A stretch of DNA of 64,000 nt, taken from an uncultured Acidobacteriota bacterium. Its GTDB lineage: Bacteria > Acidobacteriota > Thermoanaerobaculia > Gp7-AA8. Positions 41,549 through 50,591 of this stretch are shown piece after piece. The notes beneath the pieces are model-generated. The model saw only the letters and a list, made by a program, of their open reading frames with translations, had not been told where the DNA came from and did not search any database. The translations under genes and the position numbers were made by a program. The stretch lies in the NCBI GenBank assembly GCA_937870635.1, contig CALMZP010000032.1, forward strand, positions 62,001 through 126,000, in the 5' to 3' direction. Position 1 is the first letter of the stretch. Each line of letters begins with the position of its first letter.

Positions 41549-41665
41549 GGGGTTGTCATGGTGTCAGGTCTGGAAAAGCAACTTTTCTTCCGTTTCTGAC
41601 GACAAATGCCGCCTTCAAAAAAGGAAGAAAAGTTGCTTTTCCAGACCTGACACCATGACAACCCC
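41549..41665. mobile_element. MITE-like perfect palindrome (43-bp arms)
   Basis: Arms 41549-41591 and 41623-41665 are exact reverse complements over 43 bp (ends ggggttgtcatggtgtcagg and cctgacaccatgacaacccc) with a 31-bp loop. No transposase is encoded. The wording gtgtcaggtctggaaaa resembles palindromes linked to REP-associated tyrosine transposases (IS200-like) in other bacteria. It lies between the YHS start codon and the sigma-factor gene. Confidence 0.85.
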
Positions 41666-41702
41666 GATGTAGAATCCATTCTGGACTTCAGTCCATCCCT
41701 CC

Positions 41703-42293
41703 ATGACCGTGGATCCGTTTCATCGCCGGTCCAAAGACACATGGACCCTCACCGCCGCTGCGTTCGAGCGGCTGCTGACACTCCTCCATCCAGAGCGCGA
41801 CAAGGCCGCAGTCGAATACGAGCGGCTCCGCGACCGGATCACAGGCCTCCTCGGATGGTGGGGATCACCGCGGGCAGCGGAGCTCGCCGACGAGACACTC
41901 GATCGCGTCGCCCGCAAACTCGACGAGGGGGCCGAGGTGCGGACCGGGTCACTGGGAGCCTATGTGCGCGGTGTGGCTCGGATGGTTTTCTATGAATCGT
42001 CCCGGCAGCAGCAGACCGATCCGCTGCCGCCCGATCTCGACCTCTCCGTTCCCGTCACCGACGAAGAGCAGAGCCCGGCTCTCGTCTGTTTCGACCAGTG
42101 CCTGGCAAAGCTATCGGCGGCCGATCGAAAGAACCTGCTCCGTTACTACGACGACGCCGGCGAACGGACCATGGACGCGCGACGGAAACTGGCGGACGAG
42201 CTCGGTATCTCGACCAATGTCCTCCGTGTACGGATGCACCGCCTGCGCGACCGGCTGGAACAATGTGTAGCGGGCTGTCGCGCGGACGGATGA
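41703..42293 (+). CDS. ECF-like sigma factor, divergent
   Basis: The 196-aa protein has a sigma region-2-like segment (LADETLDRVARKLDEGAEVR and GSLGAYVRGVARMVFYESSR) and a region-4-like helix-turn-helix (MDARRKLADELGISTNVLRV then MHRLRDRLEQC). The spacing suits an ECF sigma factor, though core-binding residues are weakly conserved, so a related DNA-binding regulator is possible. The downstream gene is an anti-sigma-like membrane protein and then a TPR-CHAT protein, all facing right, a known gene order for such systems. Confidence 0.75.
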   Translation: MTVDPFHRRSKDTWTLTAAAFERLLTLLHPERDKAAVEYERLRDRITGLLGWWGSPRAAELADETLDRVARKLDEGAEVRTGSLGAYVRGVARMVFYESSRQQQTDPLPPDLDLSVPVTDEEQSPALVCFDQCLAKLSAADRKNLLRYYDDAGERTMDARRKLADELGISTNVLRVRMHRLRDRLEQCVAGCRADG

Positions 42294-42331
42294 AACGTTT
42301 TCGCCGATCCCGACATACCTGATGAGGATTG

Positions 42332-43135
42332 ATGTTGCAGAGTCCAGAACTGAGAATCGACGACGAGGCGACACTCCGCGAATACCTCATGGGCAGGCTC
42401 GGGGGGGAGGCGGCCGAATCTCTCGAGTCAGAGCTCCTCGAGGATGAGGATCTCTTCGAGAAGATGCGGATCATCGAGACGGAGCTGTACGACGATTTTG
42501 CCGCCGGACGGCTCAGCTCGACCGACGAGCAGGCCTTTCTCTCCCGATCCCGTGGTCAGGCAGCGCGTTCGCGTTTCGTGTTCGCTACGACTCTTCATGG
42601 CCGCGCCGCCGCGACGCGCATCGCCACCTTTCGTCCGCGCGCGGCCCGCCTCGTCCTGGCCGCAGCTGCGATTGCGGTCGTCGCGATCGGCCTCGCCTTC
42701 GTCAGCTTGCGTAAAACACCGGTGACGGTGCCACCGCAGACGGCGAGAACGACCGAGCCGGCAACCGCAGCCATCCCTTCACCTGCCCGAGCGATCGCTC
42801 TTACCATTACTCTCGGCTCGTCACGATCGGGTGCAGAGAAAAACATCCTTTCGATTCCGGACGGCACCACGAACGTCGAGCTCGGCGTCCGGCTGCATGC
42901 CGAAGATGTCTACGACACTTATGAGGTCGACGTGCGGAATGTGAAGGGCGAATCGATCTGGCAGCAGTCAGGCCTCCGTGCCGCCGCCGCGGCCGACACG
43001 CGCACGATCGTGGCGGTCGTACCCGCCGACCGGATGGGCGCCGGTACTTATGAAATCGCCGTTTCCGGCACGACCGGCACCGCGCCGGCCGAAGATCTCG
43101 GATTCCAGTCCCTGGAGGTTCGTCGCGAGCAGTGA
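42332..43135 (+). CDS. Anti-sigma-factor-like single-pass membrane protein
   Basis: The 267-aa protein has a cytosolic N-terminal domain (about residues 1-85) with LREYLMGRLGGEAAESLESE and ELYDDFAAGRLSSTDEQAFL, a zinc-free anti-sigma-like pattern, one transmembrane helix (about 102-124, LVLAAAAIAVVAIGLAFVSL) and a periplasmic beta-rich domain of about 120 residues. The topology suits a sensor that holds the sigma factor at the membrane. The start at 42332 is preferred over the preceding TTG. It overlaps the CHAT gene by GTGA at 43132-43135. Confidence 0.75.
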   Translation: MLQSPELRIDDEATLREYLMGRLGGEAAESLESELLEDEDLFEKMRIIETELYDDFAAGRLSSTDEQAFLSRSRGQAARSRFVFATTLHGRAAATRIATFRPRAARLVLAAAAIAVVAIGLAFVSLRKTPVTVPPQTARTTEPATAAIPSPARAIALTITLGSSRSGAEKNILSIPDGTTNVELGVRLHAEDVYDTYEVDVRNVKGESIWQQSGLRAAAAADTRTIVAVVPADRMGAGTYEIAVSGTTGTAPAEDLGFQSLEVRREQ

Positions 43136-46100
43136 CGTCTCGTTCGGTTGCAGCAGTCCTGATCGCCGCGGTGGTCGCGGTTCTCGCGTCCGCTGAAGAA
43201 TCGGTACGTCCTCTTTCGCCCGCAACCTCGCTGCGCGGTTCCGTCGCCGCCGGAGAGAGGCACTCCTTCTCGTTCGTCGTCCCTGCCGGAACCGCCTCGC
43301 GGGTGATCGTGTCGGAAGAAGGCGTCGACGTCGAAGCTACTTTGATGCCGGCGGGCGCCGCCGCCAGGACGGCGCGCATCGAGACGTCGAATGGCATCGG
43401 CGGCTCCGAGATCATCGTCGTTCCGATCGCGGATGCGCCGGCGTCGTGGGTCGTCACTGTCGAACCAGCCGCGGCGCAGGCTAGCCGTGGAGACTATGCG
43501 ATCGTTCTCGAGACGAAAGTTGCAGGCGACACAGCACGCCAGCGTGCGGCTGCCCACTCGCGGATCAGCCAAGCGTACGCGCTTCACGGCACGGGCAAAG
43601 GTGACTCCATTCGCCAGAGCGTGGCGATCTACGACGAAGTTCACGACGCGGCGGCGAAGCTGGGTGACCGCCGGCTGCAGGCCGAAGCGATCTATCAGGC
43701 TGCGCGGGCGCTCGACCTTCTCGGTGAGTGGCCGACGGCGATCGAGTACCAGTTGCGCGCGCTTCCGATCGTCGAAGCGCTGCAGTTGCGCGGACGCACT
43801 TCCCGCGTGCTGGACCGTCTCGGAGACATGTCCCGCAAAACGGGTGACGTCGTCAAAGCCGAGGAGTATCTCGCTGCGGCCCTGCCCATCGCGCGCGAGG
43901 TGCGCGACGTCGAGACAGAAGCGGACATCCTCAACAACACCGGGCTGCTCTTCTCGTCGATGGGAAGGTGGGAGGAAGCGGTGGAGATGCTCGAGGGTGC
44001 CATCCCGCTCGCCCAGAAAACCGAATCGTTAGACGTCGAGGCCGCCCTTCACCACAACCTCGGCCAGGCCTTTGGAAACCTGGGCGACTATCCGCGGGCG
44101 ATCGAGGCGTACGAGCGCGCTCTGGTCGTGAAGCGGAAGATGGGATCGCCGCGACGCATGGCCAGCACTCTCAACAACCTCGCGGTCGTTCATTTTTCGA
44201 CCGGTCAGAGTGAGAAGGCGCTGAGCACGATGATGCAGGCCATCGCATTCTGGGAAGAATCGGGCGACCGCGCAGGCCTCGCGAATTCCATCGCATCACT
44301 CGCGCGGATGAAGGACGAGGCTGGCGACACGGCTGCGGCGATCGCGGCGTTCGAGAAATCGATTCCGATTCTCCAGGAAGTCCGCAACCGCGCGGGCGAA
44401 GGAAGCGCGCTGGCAACGTGGGCATCCATCGATCTCGAGTCGGGCCGCACTGAAGCGGCGCTGGAGAAGTTGTCGCGCGCCTTGACGCTGTCACGCGAGG
44501 CCGCCGATCGACGCAACGAGGCCCGCGTGCTGCACGTCCGCGCGAAGGCTCTCGACAAGGCGGGGAACCTCGGCGAGGCCATCGCTTCGGCGGAGGAGTC
44601 GATTGCGCTCGTCGAGAACATGCGCGAGGCGATGAGCCGCCGCGAATTCCGCGACTCCTATCTGAGCATCGTCCGCAGCTACTACGATCTTCTCGTCGAC
44701 CTCCTCCTGCGGCAGGGGAACGAAGAAGGCGTCAAGACGGCGTTCACTGCTGGCGAGCGTGCCCGCGCGCGCACCCTGCTCGAGTCTCTCGCTGAATCGG
44801 CGGCAAAGATCCGGAAGGGGATCGATCCTGCGCTGCGCAGGCGCGAGCGCGAAGTTCAGGCGGCGCTCAACGCCAGGGAGATGTACCGCGCACGGCAGGC
44901 GCCCAAGCGCGGCAGCCAGGCTGTCGCACGCGCGACGGCTGAAGTGAACCATCTGCTCGACGAGCTGCGCGACGTGCAGGCGCAGATCCGGTCATCCAGT
45001 CCGGAATACGCAGCGCTCAAGATGCCTGAGCCCGTCAGCGTCGAGACCGTGCAGCAGTCGCTGCTCGACGCCGATTCGGTCCTCCTCTCGTTTCATCTCG
45101 GGGAGGAGTCCAGCCATGCTTGGGTGATCGACCGAAAATCGATCTCCGTCCACGTGCTGCCGAGGGCAAGAGCGATCGACGCCCTGGCGCGCCGTTATCA
45201 CGAGTCTCTCAGCCAGGAGACCGCCTCGCCGTCCGCCGACGTGGGGAAGACGCTGGCGGAGATGATTTTCCGGCCCGTGTCGGCGCGGGTCCGAGGAAAA
45301 CGGCTGCTCATCGTGCCTGACGGGGCACTTCATTACGTTCCTTTCGCCGCGCTCCCGTCTCCCCGCACCGGCCAGCCTCTGATCGCGGAGCACGAGATCG
45401 TCTACCTCCCCTCTGCGTCGGTGATGCAGAACATCCGGCGGCCAAAACACACCGGCGGAGCGACGTCGGTGGCCGTGTTCGCGGATCCTGTGTTCAATCG
45501 GGAAGATCCGCGACTCAACGCCACCGCGGCTGAGAAAACTGCGTCCGTCAGATCCGCGGGGTTCCAGCGGCTGCGCTTCTCGCGCGGCGAGGCGTCGGCC
45601 ATCGTCGCGGCGGCGGCCGATTCGAAAACGTTCGCAGCGGTCGGATTCGACGCGTCGAAGCGAACGCTTCTCGCCACCGACCTGCGGCGTTACGACATCC
45701 TGCACTTCGCGACCCACGGCGCGCTCGACACGGAACACCCGGAGCTGTCGGGACTGGTCTTCTCCCTCTTCAACCGAGAGGGGCGCACCGTCGACGGCTT
45801 TCTTCGCCTTCATGAGATTTACAACCTCGATCTCGACGCGCGGCTCGTCGTCCTCAGCGCGTGCAAGACGGCGCTGGGCAAGGAAGTTCACGGCGAAGGG
45901 CTGATCGGGTTGACTCGCGGTTTCCTTTATGCGGGAGCGGCCGGAATCGTGTCGACGGTGTGGAACATCGACGACCGCGCGAGCGCGCAGCTCATGTCAC
46001 GTTTTTACGGAGCGATGCTCCGCGACGGACTGCGTCCTGCAGAAGCTCTGCGCAAGGCCCAGCTGTCGATGCTCGCCCAGGCCCGATGGCACGACCCTCA

Positions 46101-46140
46101 TTACTGGGCAGCCTTCGGAATTCACGGGGAGTGGAGATAG
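43132..46140 (+). CDS. Exported TPR-CHAT protein (caspase-like)
   Basis: The 1002-aa protein has a signal peptide (MTSRSVAAVLIAAVVAVLAS), a beta-rich pre-peptidase-like domain (about 25-125), tetratricopeptide repeats (about 140-480, for example YPRAIEAYERALVVKRKMGS), a coiled segment, and a C-terminal CHAT domain (about 700-1000). The caspase-type dyad is present: His862 in HFATHG and Cys911 in LSACKTALG, with the late ALRKAQLSML block. It should be a periplasmic or surface protease or scaffold. Coupling with sigma and anti-sigma genes suggests it cleaves or is controlled by that circuit; unproven. Confidence 0.9.
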   Translation: MTSRSVAAVLIAAVVAVLASAEESVRPLSPATSLRGSVAAGERHSFSFVVPAGTASRVIVSEEGVDVEATLMPAGAAARTARIETSNGIGGSEIIVVPIADAPASWVVTVEPAAAQASRGDYAIVLETKVAGDTARQRAAAHSRISQAYALHGTGKGDSIRQSVAIYDEVHDAAAKLGDRRLQAEAIYQAARALDLLGEWPTAIEYQLRALPIVEALQLRGRTSRVLDRLGDMSRKTGDVVKAEEYLAAALPIAREVRDVETEADILNNTGLLFSSMGRWEEAVEMLEGAIPLAQKTESLDVEAALHHNLGQAFGNLGDYPRAIEAYERALVVKRKMGSPRRMASTLNNLAVVHFSTGQSEKALSTMMQAIAFWEESGDRAGLANSIASLARMKDEAGDTAAAIAAFEKSIPILQEVRNRAGEGSALATWASIDLESGRTEAALEKLSRALTLSREAADRRNEARVLHVRAKALDKAGNLGEAIASAEESIALVENMREAMSRREFRDSYLSIVRSYYDLLVDLLLRQGNEEGVKTAFTAGERARARTLLESLAESAAKIRKGIDPALRRREREVQAALNAREMYRARQAPKRGSQAVARATAEVNHLLDELRDVQAQIRSSSPEYAALKMPEPVSVETVQQSLLDADSVLLSFHLGEESSHAWVIDRKSISVHVLPRARAIDALARRYHESLSQETASPSADVGKTLAEMIFRPVSARVRGKRLLIVPDGALHYVPFAALPSPRTGQPLIAEHEIVYLPSASVMQNIRRPKHTGGATSVAVFADPVFNREDPRLNATAAEKTASVRSAGFQRLRFSRGEASAIVAAAADSKTFAAVGFDASKRTLLATDLRRYDILHFATHGALDTEHPELSGLVFSLFNREGRTVDGFLRLHEIYNLDLDARLVVLSACKTALGKEVHGEGLIGLTRGFLYAGAAGIVSTVWNIDDRASAQLMSRFYGAMLRDGLRPAEALRKAQLSMLAQARWHDPHYWAAFGIHGEWR

Positions 46141-46142
46141 AA

Positions 46143-46169
46143 GTGGAGCGGCGGGCGATCTCTCCCGCG
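46143..46169. repeat. gtggagcggcgggcga/tctcccgcg palindrome
   Basis: Degenerate copy of the gcgggcga/tcgcccgc family with the tggagc flank that also marks the copies at 34911 and 61250. Confidence 0.65.
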
Positions 46170-46209
46170 ATCCCGGCTCACCGACAGCCCGGGCGGTAAA
46201 CTACCCGGC

Positions 46210-48258
46210 ATGCTGAAACGCTCGCTGCTGCTCGTGTCGCTCCTTGCCCTCTTCGCGCCCACACTTCCCGCCGAATCGCTGGCGCGTGGATCTTCGAACC
46301 GGTTCGAGCCGATCGACATCTTCGAGATCGAATGGGCTTCCGACCCGCGCATTTCGACGGACGGCACGCGAATCGTCTACGTGCGCAACTTCATGGACAT
46401 CATGAAGGACCGCTACCGCTCCAACCTGTGGGTGGTCAACCTCGACGGCACCGACCATCGTCCGCTCACCACCGGGATCGTGAACCATTCGGCGCCGCGG
46501 TGGTCGCCGGATGGCAGGCGGCTTCTCTACACATCATCCGAGAGCGGATCACAGCAACTTCATGTTCGATGGCTCGACTCCGGACAGACCGCGATGCTCA
46601 CGCGGCTCGCCCGCGCTCCGCGCCTGGCCACATGGTCCCGCGACGGAAAGCAGATCGCGTTCGTGATGTCGGTCGACGCGGACACCACCTCGTTCGCCAC
46701 GATGCCGAAGGCACCTGAGGGAGCGGAGTGGTCGAAGGCGCCGAAAGTCATCGAGTCGATCCAGTACCGCAATGACGGTGCGGGTTACGTGGAACCGGTC
46801 TTCTCCCAGATCTTCGTCATGTCAGCCGACGGAGGAACGCCGCGGCAGGTGACGCGCGGCGCGGTGCACAGCGGCGGGCGTCCGGAATGGAGTGCCGACG
46901 GCAAATCCCTTCTCTTTTCAGCGAACCGGAACGAAAAGTGGGAACTCGATCCACGCAACAGCGAGATCTACGAAGTATCGTTGAGCGACGGATCCATCCG
47001 CGCGCTGACCAGCCGAAACGGTCCCGATCAGACTCCGATCCTCTCCCCGGACGGCTCGAAGATCGCCTACCTCGGCAGCGATGAACGCTACCTCGGTTAT
47101 CAGCTCACGCGGCTCCATGTCATGAATCGCGACGGGAGCGATTCGAGGCTGATCAGTTCCACTCTCGATCGCGACGTCGACGCCATCCAGTGGGCTGCCG
47201 ACGGGCAAAGCCTCTACTTTCAGTACGACGACCAGGGCAATACGAAGGTTGCCCGCATCGGCCTCACCGGAAAAGTCGAGACGCTGGCCGGCGATCTCGG
47301 CGGCACGTCGCTCGATCGCCCTTACGACGGGGGCAGTTTCTCGGTCGCGCCGTCGGGAACGCTTGTGTACACGATGTCGCGTCCCGATCACCCCGCCGAC
47401 CTCGCCGTCGCGCGTCGCGGTGGCTCACCGGTGCGCATCACGCGCCTCAACGAGGATCTCTTCGGCCACAAGAAACTCGGAGCGGTCGAAGAGATCACCT
47501 ATGCGTCGTCGCACGACAACCGGAAGATTCAGGGCTGGATCGTCAAGCCTCCCGACTTCGATCCGTCGAAGAAGTATCCGCTCATCCTCGAGATCCACGG
47601 CGGCCCGTTCGCGAATTACGGCGACCGGTTCGCCAGTGACATGCAGCTCTACGCTGCCGCCGGATACGTCGTCCTGTACACGAATCCGCGCGGCAGCACG
47701 AGCTATGGCGAAGAGTTCGGCAACTTCATCCATCACAACTATCCCGGAAACGATTACGACGACCTTATGTCGGGAGTCGACGCGGTGATCGCTAAGGGTT
47801 ACATCGACCCGGCGAATCTCTTCGTGACCGGAGGCAGCGGCGGCGGCGTGCTGACGAGCTGGATCATCGGCAAGACCGACCGGTTCCGCGCGGCCGTCGT
47901 CGCCAAACCGGTCATCAACTGGTACAGCTTCGTGTTGACGTCGGACGGCCCCGGCTTCTTCTACCGCTACTGGTTCTCGGCTCTGCCCTGGGACGATCCC
48001 GAGCAATATCTCCGGCGCTCACCGATCTCACTCGTCGGCAGCGTGAAGACGCCGACCATGATTGTCACCGGCGAGGCGGACTATCGGACGCCGATCTCCG
48101 AATCCGAGCAGTACTACACGGCGCTCAAGATCCGCGGAGTCCCTGCCGCGCTGGTACGCATTCCCGATTCGCCGCACGATTTCGCATCGCGCCCCAGCAC
48201 GATGCTCTCGAAGTTCGTGTACACGCTGGCCTGGTTCGAGCGGTACCGGGGAAAGTAG
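46210..48258 (+). CDS. Exported S9-family prolyl oligopeptidase-like peptidase
   Basis: The 682-aa protein has a signal peptide (about residues 1-21, ending TLPAES), a WD40-like beta-propeller domain (about 40-400, repeated SPDGRRLLYTSS, SADGKSLLFSA and SPDGSKIAYL) and a C-terminal alpha/beta-hydrolase (about 420-680). The catalytic triad is visible: Ser543 in TGGSGGGV, Asp624 in GEADYRTP and His656 in PDSPHDF. It should cleave short peptides in the periplasm. It follows the TPR-CHAT gene by 69 bp on the same strand and may share its promoter. Confidence 0.93.
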   Translation: MLKRSLLLVSLLALFAPTLPAESLARGSSNRFEPIDIFEIEWASDPRISTDGTRIVYVRNFMDIMKDRYRSNLWVVNLDGTDHRPLTTGIVNHSAPRWSPDGRRLLYTSSESGSQQLHVRWLDSGQTAMLTRLARAPRLATWSRDGKQIAFVMSVDADTTSFATMPKAPEGAEWSKAPKVIESIQYRNDGAGYVEPVFSQIFVMSADGGTPRQVTRGAVHSGGRPEWSADGKSLLFSANRNEKWELDPRNSEIYEVSLSDGSIRALTSRNGPDQTPILSPDGSKIAYLGSDERYLGYQLTRLHVMNRDGSDSRLISSTLDRDVDAIQWAADGQSLYFQYDDQGNTKVARIGLTGKVETLAGDLGGTSLDRPYDGGSFSVAPSGTLVYTMSRPDHPADLAVARRGGSPVRITRLNEDLFGHKKLGAVEEITYASSHDNRKIQGWIVKPPDFDPSKKYPLILEIHGGPFANYGDRFASDMQLYAAAGYVVLYTNPRGSTSYGEEFGNFIHHNYPGNDYDDLMSGVDAVIAKGYIDPANLFVTGGSGGGVLTSWIIGKTDRFRAAVVAKPVINWYSFVLTSDGPGFFYRYWFSALPWDDPEQYLRRSPISLVGSVKTPTMIVTGEADYRTPISESEQYYTALKIRGVPAALVRIPDSPHDFASRPSTMLSKFVYTLAWFERYRGK

Positions 48259-48275
48259 CGCCGATGTTGATGGAC

Positions 48276-48329
48276 TTTGGACCCTGGACCCTGGACCCTG
48301 GAATAAACACCGGTGCTCCCAGGGTCCAA
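48276..48329. repeat. Heptamer-word palindrome (ggaccct family), short right arm
   Basis: Three ggaccct words (48276-48302) face tcccagggtccaa (48317-48329). The same word family forms the palindrome at 38825-38908. Confidence 0.75.
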
Positions 48330-48344
48330 GATCCCCTCGTCTTC

Positions 48345-48923
48345 TCAGTGTCTGTCGCTGTGAAGGCTGTGGTCCGGTATCGGCTCGGCGACATAGCTCG
48401 AGCGTGGCCGCGCGGGGAGATTGTGCCAGAGGAGGTACACCTCGACGTCGACGTCGGTGATGGTTTTGACCGTACGCAGCGATTTGAGGTCGCGCGTGCT
48501 CAAATGCCCGGATCCGTCGCGGCGGATGTAGAGGATCTCGCCGTTGAAGCCATCAGGAAGTGTCGCCACGAGCAGGAGAAAACGGTCGAGATCCGCGCTG
48601 CCATCGATCACGACCCGGACGACTTCACGCGTGGCCTGCATGACGGGACTGCGAAGCATGCTGTCGAGCAGATCGATGTCCTGAACGAGCAGACAGCGAC
48701 CTTCCTTCTCCGCCTCGGACCAGCGCTCGAGCTCTGAGATTCCGGGAGAAACCAGAGTGGCCACCGCCTGGAATCTGTCGTTGGAAAGTCCCACGGGCCA
48801 ACTCTGCTCCCGTGTGCGCCCGGCAAACGTGTCCTGGATCACGTTTCTGGCAACATCTATGAGCCGGTTCCACTGATTCTTCCGGCGTGACCGGAACGAT
48901 TTTGGTCGTCGGATTTTTCTCAC
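48345..48923 (-). CDS. Hypothetical protein, basic N terminus
   Basis: A GTG-initiated 192-aa frame with a strongly basic start (RKIRRPKSFRSRRKNQW) and a central globular segment (GRCLLVQDIDLLDSMLRSPV, REVVRVVIDGSADLDRFLLL). No signal peptide, membrane helix or family recognised. Coding character is fair but not decisive. The stretch upstream to 49196 (about 270 bp) has no gene I can support. Confidence 0.45.
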   Translation of the reverse strand: MRKIRRPKSFRSRRKNQWNRLIDVARNVIQDTFAGRTREQSWPVGLSNDRFQAVATLVSPGISELERWSEAEKEGRCLLVQDIDLLDSMLRSPVMQATREVVRVVIDGSADLDRFLLLVATLPDGFNGEILYIRRDGSGHLSTRDLKSLRTVKTITDVDVEVYLLWHNLPARPRSSYVAEPIPDHSLHSDRH

Positions 48924-49196
48924 TGTTCGCGGCTTTCGTCCGCGAACGATCTTCTGCGCGCAACGGACCCCGCTGCGATGAGTCGCTTCCTGGATGCCTG
49001 GGCGCGCCCGACTTCGCTGCCCCGTGGCTTCCGGTTCGCGACGGGGCGACCCATCTCATCCTTGCCGCTCTGTCGGAGCGCGGCCTGACAGTCTCGTCAG
49101 CGGCTGGGTGAACGACGCGGAGGTCCTGTCGAACGTCGTCCACGTCGGCGTGCGGTTGGCACACCCGTGGCAGTCGGGGCCGCGGTTCTCATGAAT

Positions 49197-49856
49197 TTAC
49201 GATGAGCCGGTCGCTTCATGTGGGGCGTGAACCGGTTTCGATTCAGGCGATCCCCACTGCCGCAGCCAGATCGATAGAACAACGATTCCGAGAACGGCCA
49301 GGAATTCGCTTTGCCAGTTCTGGAACGACTCGTACCAGAACGCTGAAGTGCCCATGTACTCGATGGGGGTGAGGTTCACCTTCGCACCGTGCTGCAGCTG
49401 CTCTTCGTTGAACTTCCGCGCTCCGGCCCATGCGTGACCCACAAACGAGATCAGGAACAGCGCGGACAAGGCGAGGCCGAGGGAGTTCTTGTAGAGGGAG
49501 AGCAACCAGCCGCCTTTGCGGACCGGACCGGGCGCCTTCGCATCGTCACGATGATCGGCGGGATCCTCGTCCACCTCTTCCCTTTCATCGATCTTCTTCG
49601 ACTCCGCGGAACCTTTCTGACGAAGAAACACCGTCAGGAAAACATAGAACGCCATCTGCAGGAACTCGCTCTCCCAGTTCTCGAAGACCGTCTCTCCGAA
49701 TTCCGGCGAAGCGACGAATTCGAGATACGAGACTTCGGCCTCGTCATGTTCGCGCTGCTCTGCATTGAAATGATGGAGGCCCGACCAGCTGTGGGCGACG
49801 AGACACGCAGCAAACAGGATCGTGAGGACGATTGAGAGACTGTTGTTTCGCCACAT
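49197..49856 (-). CDS. DUF6766-family membrane protein with internal duplication
   Basis: The 219-aa protein consists of two similar halves. Each has a helix, an AHxWxG block (LVAHSWSGLHHFNAEQ and VGHAWAGARKFNEEQ), an FxNWxSEFL block (FENWESEFLQMAFYVFLTVF and FQNWQSEFLAVLGIVVLSIW) and an LRQxGSxESK end, giving four helices in total joined by an acidic linker (KKIDEREEVDEDPADHRDDA). This is the DUF6766 pattern; function unknown. Start at 49856 (MWRNNSL) matches the start of the second half. Confidence 0.8.
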   Translation of the reverse strand: MWRNNSLSIVLTILFAACLVAHSWSGLHHFNAEQREHDEAEVSYLEFVASPEFGETVFENWESEFLQMAFYVFLTVFLRQKGSAESKKIDEREEVDEDPADHRDDAKAPGPVRKGGWLLSLYKNSLGLALSALFLISFVGHAWAGARKFNEEQLQHGAKVNLTPIEYMGTSAFWYESFQNWQSEFLAVLGIVVLSIWLRQWGSPESKPVHAPHEATGSS

Positions 49857-49919
49857 GCGCGCTCTCTCCGCAACCACCGTACCGATCGCCACAGGTGCTG
49901 AGCTTGGTTAATCGCTTCA

Positions 49920-50227
49920 GCACTTTAGAAAGGGTCGGTAACATTATTTGCTGGCACATTCTGGACGCGAACGAACAGCATGTCGCGGTCGCGCAGGAAG
50001 ACTCGCAGGCCATGGCGCTGCTGCGCCGCTTCCTCTCCAACCTGATTCCCCAGTCGTATCACATCCTGGTGAACGGCTCGCCGGTCGCGGAGATCCACCA
50101 GAACTTCAACCCGTTCGTGCTGCATCTGCGGATCGACTTCAGCCTCGACGCGCGCCGCTCCCTCGACCGCCGCCTCGGTCTCGCTCTGGCCTCGATCCTC
50201 GGAACACTCGAGGGAAGGCAGGACTGA
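49920..50227 (+). pseudogene. 5'-truncated remnant of a tubby/LURP-like protein
   Basis: The frame ends in a recognisable C-terminal half: RFLSNLIPQSYHILVNGSPV, then IHQNFNPFVLHLRIDFSLDA and LDRRLGLALASILGTLEGRQ, matching a family of about 200 residues related to LURP/scramblase-like proteins. The N-terminal half is missing; upstream codons back to the ATG at 49832 overlap the divergent DUF6766 start and do not look coding. Probably a fragment left by a junction near 49920. Confidence 0.5.
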
Positions 50228-50230
50228 GTT

Positions 50231-50588
50231 ACTGGTGCGGTGCTTGGTGCTTGATCGCCAGGCACGTCATTAGAAGGCGCGAAGACGCCAAAGGATCTCA
50301 AGATGCGAAGATCGCGTCGACAGAGACCCTTCGCTGTCTTCGCAGTTCAGAGGCTGTGAAAAAATCCAGAGTGGCCCGCGCTGGTGGCGCTTACGGCCCG
50401 AACGCGAGGCGCGAGGAGGAGGCGATGCTGGGACATCGCGGACGACGAGCAACGAAGCGAGCGGGCCGTAACCGCCACCAGCCCGGAGGGCTGTGGGCGG
50501 GACGCACACAACCCGGGCCGCTCTGGATTTTTCACAGCCTCTCAGGCTGACGTGACCGGCAGCACTGAGCACTCCGCACCAAGCACTC
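50231..50588. repeat. Compound intergenic repeat hosting a MITE-like insertion
   Basis: Outer heptamer-like arms (tggtgcggtgcttggtgctt at 50231-50251; inverted cactccgcaccaagcactc near 50569-50587) enclose a copy of the ggcgcgaag...ctcagg-tgacgtga repeat (50274-50556), which is split by the element at 50351-50541. No gene is visible in this 363-bp gap. Confidence 0.7.
50351..50541. mobile_element. MITE-like long inverted repeat (about 190 bp)
   Basis: Terminal arms aggctgtgaaaaaatccaga and tctggatttttcacagcct are inverted, and a second inner pair (gctggtggcgcttacggcccg; cgggccgtaaccgccaccagc) continues the stem around a loop. tcag occurs on both sides (50347-50350 and 50542-50545), a possible 4-bp target duplication. 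The intact repeat at 23291-23380 shows the same junction sequence without the element. No transposase. Confidence 0.7.
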
Positions 50589-50591
50589 TCT

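Noticed and set aside
48887-49111. Plus-strand 74-codon frame near the DUF6766 gene
   Set aside because: Overlaps the start of the minus-strand gene at 48923, no family wording, no convincing ribosome-binding site.
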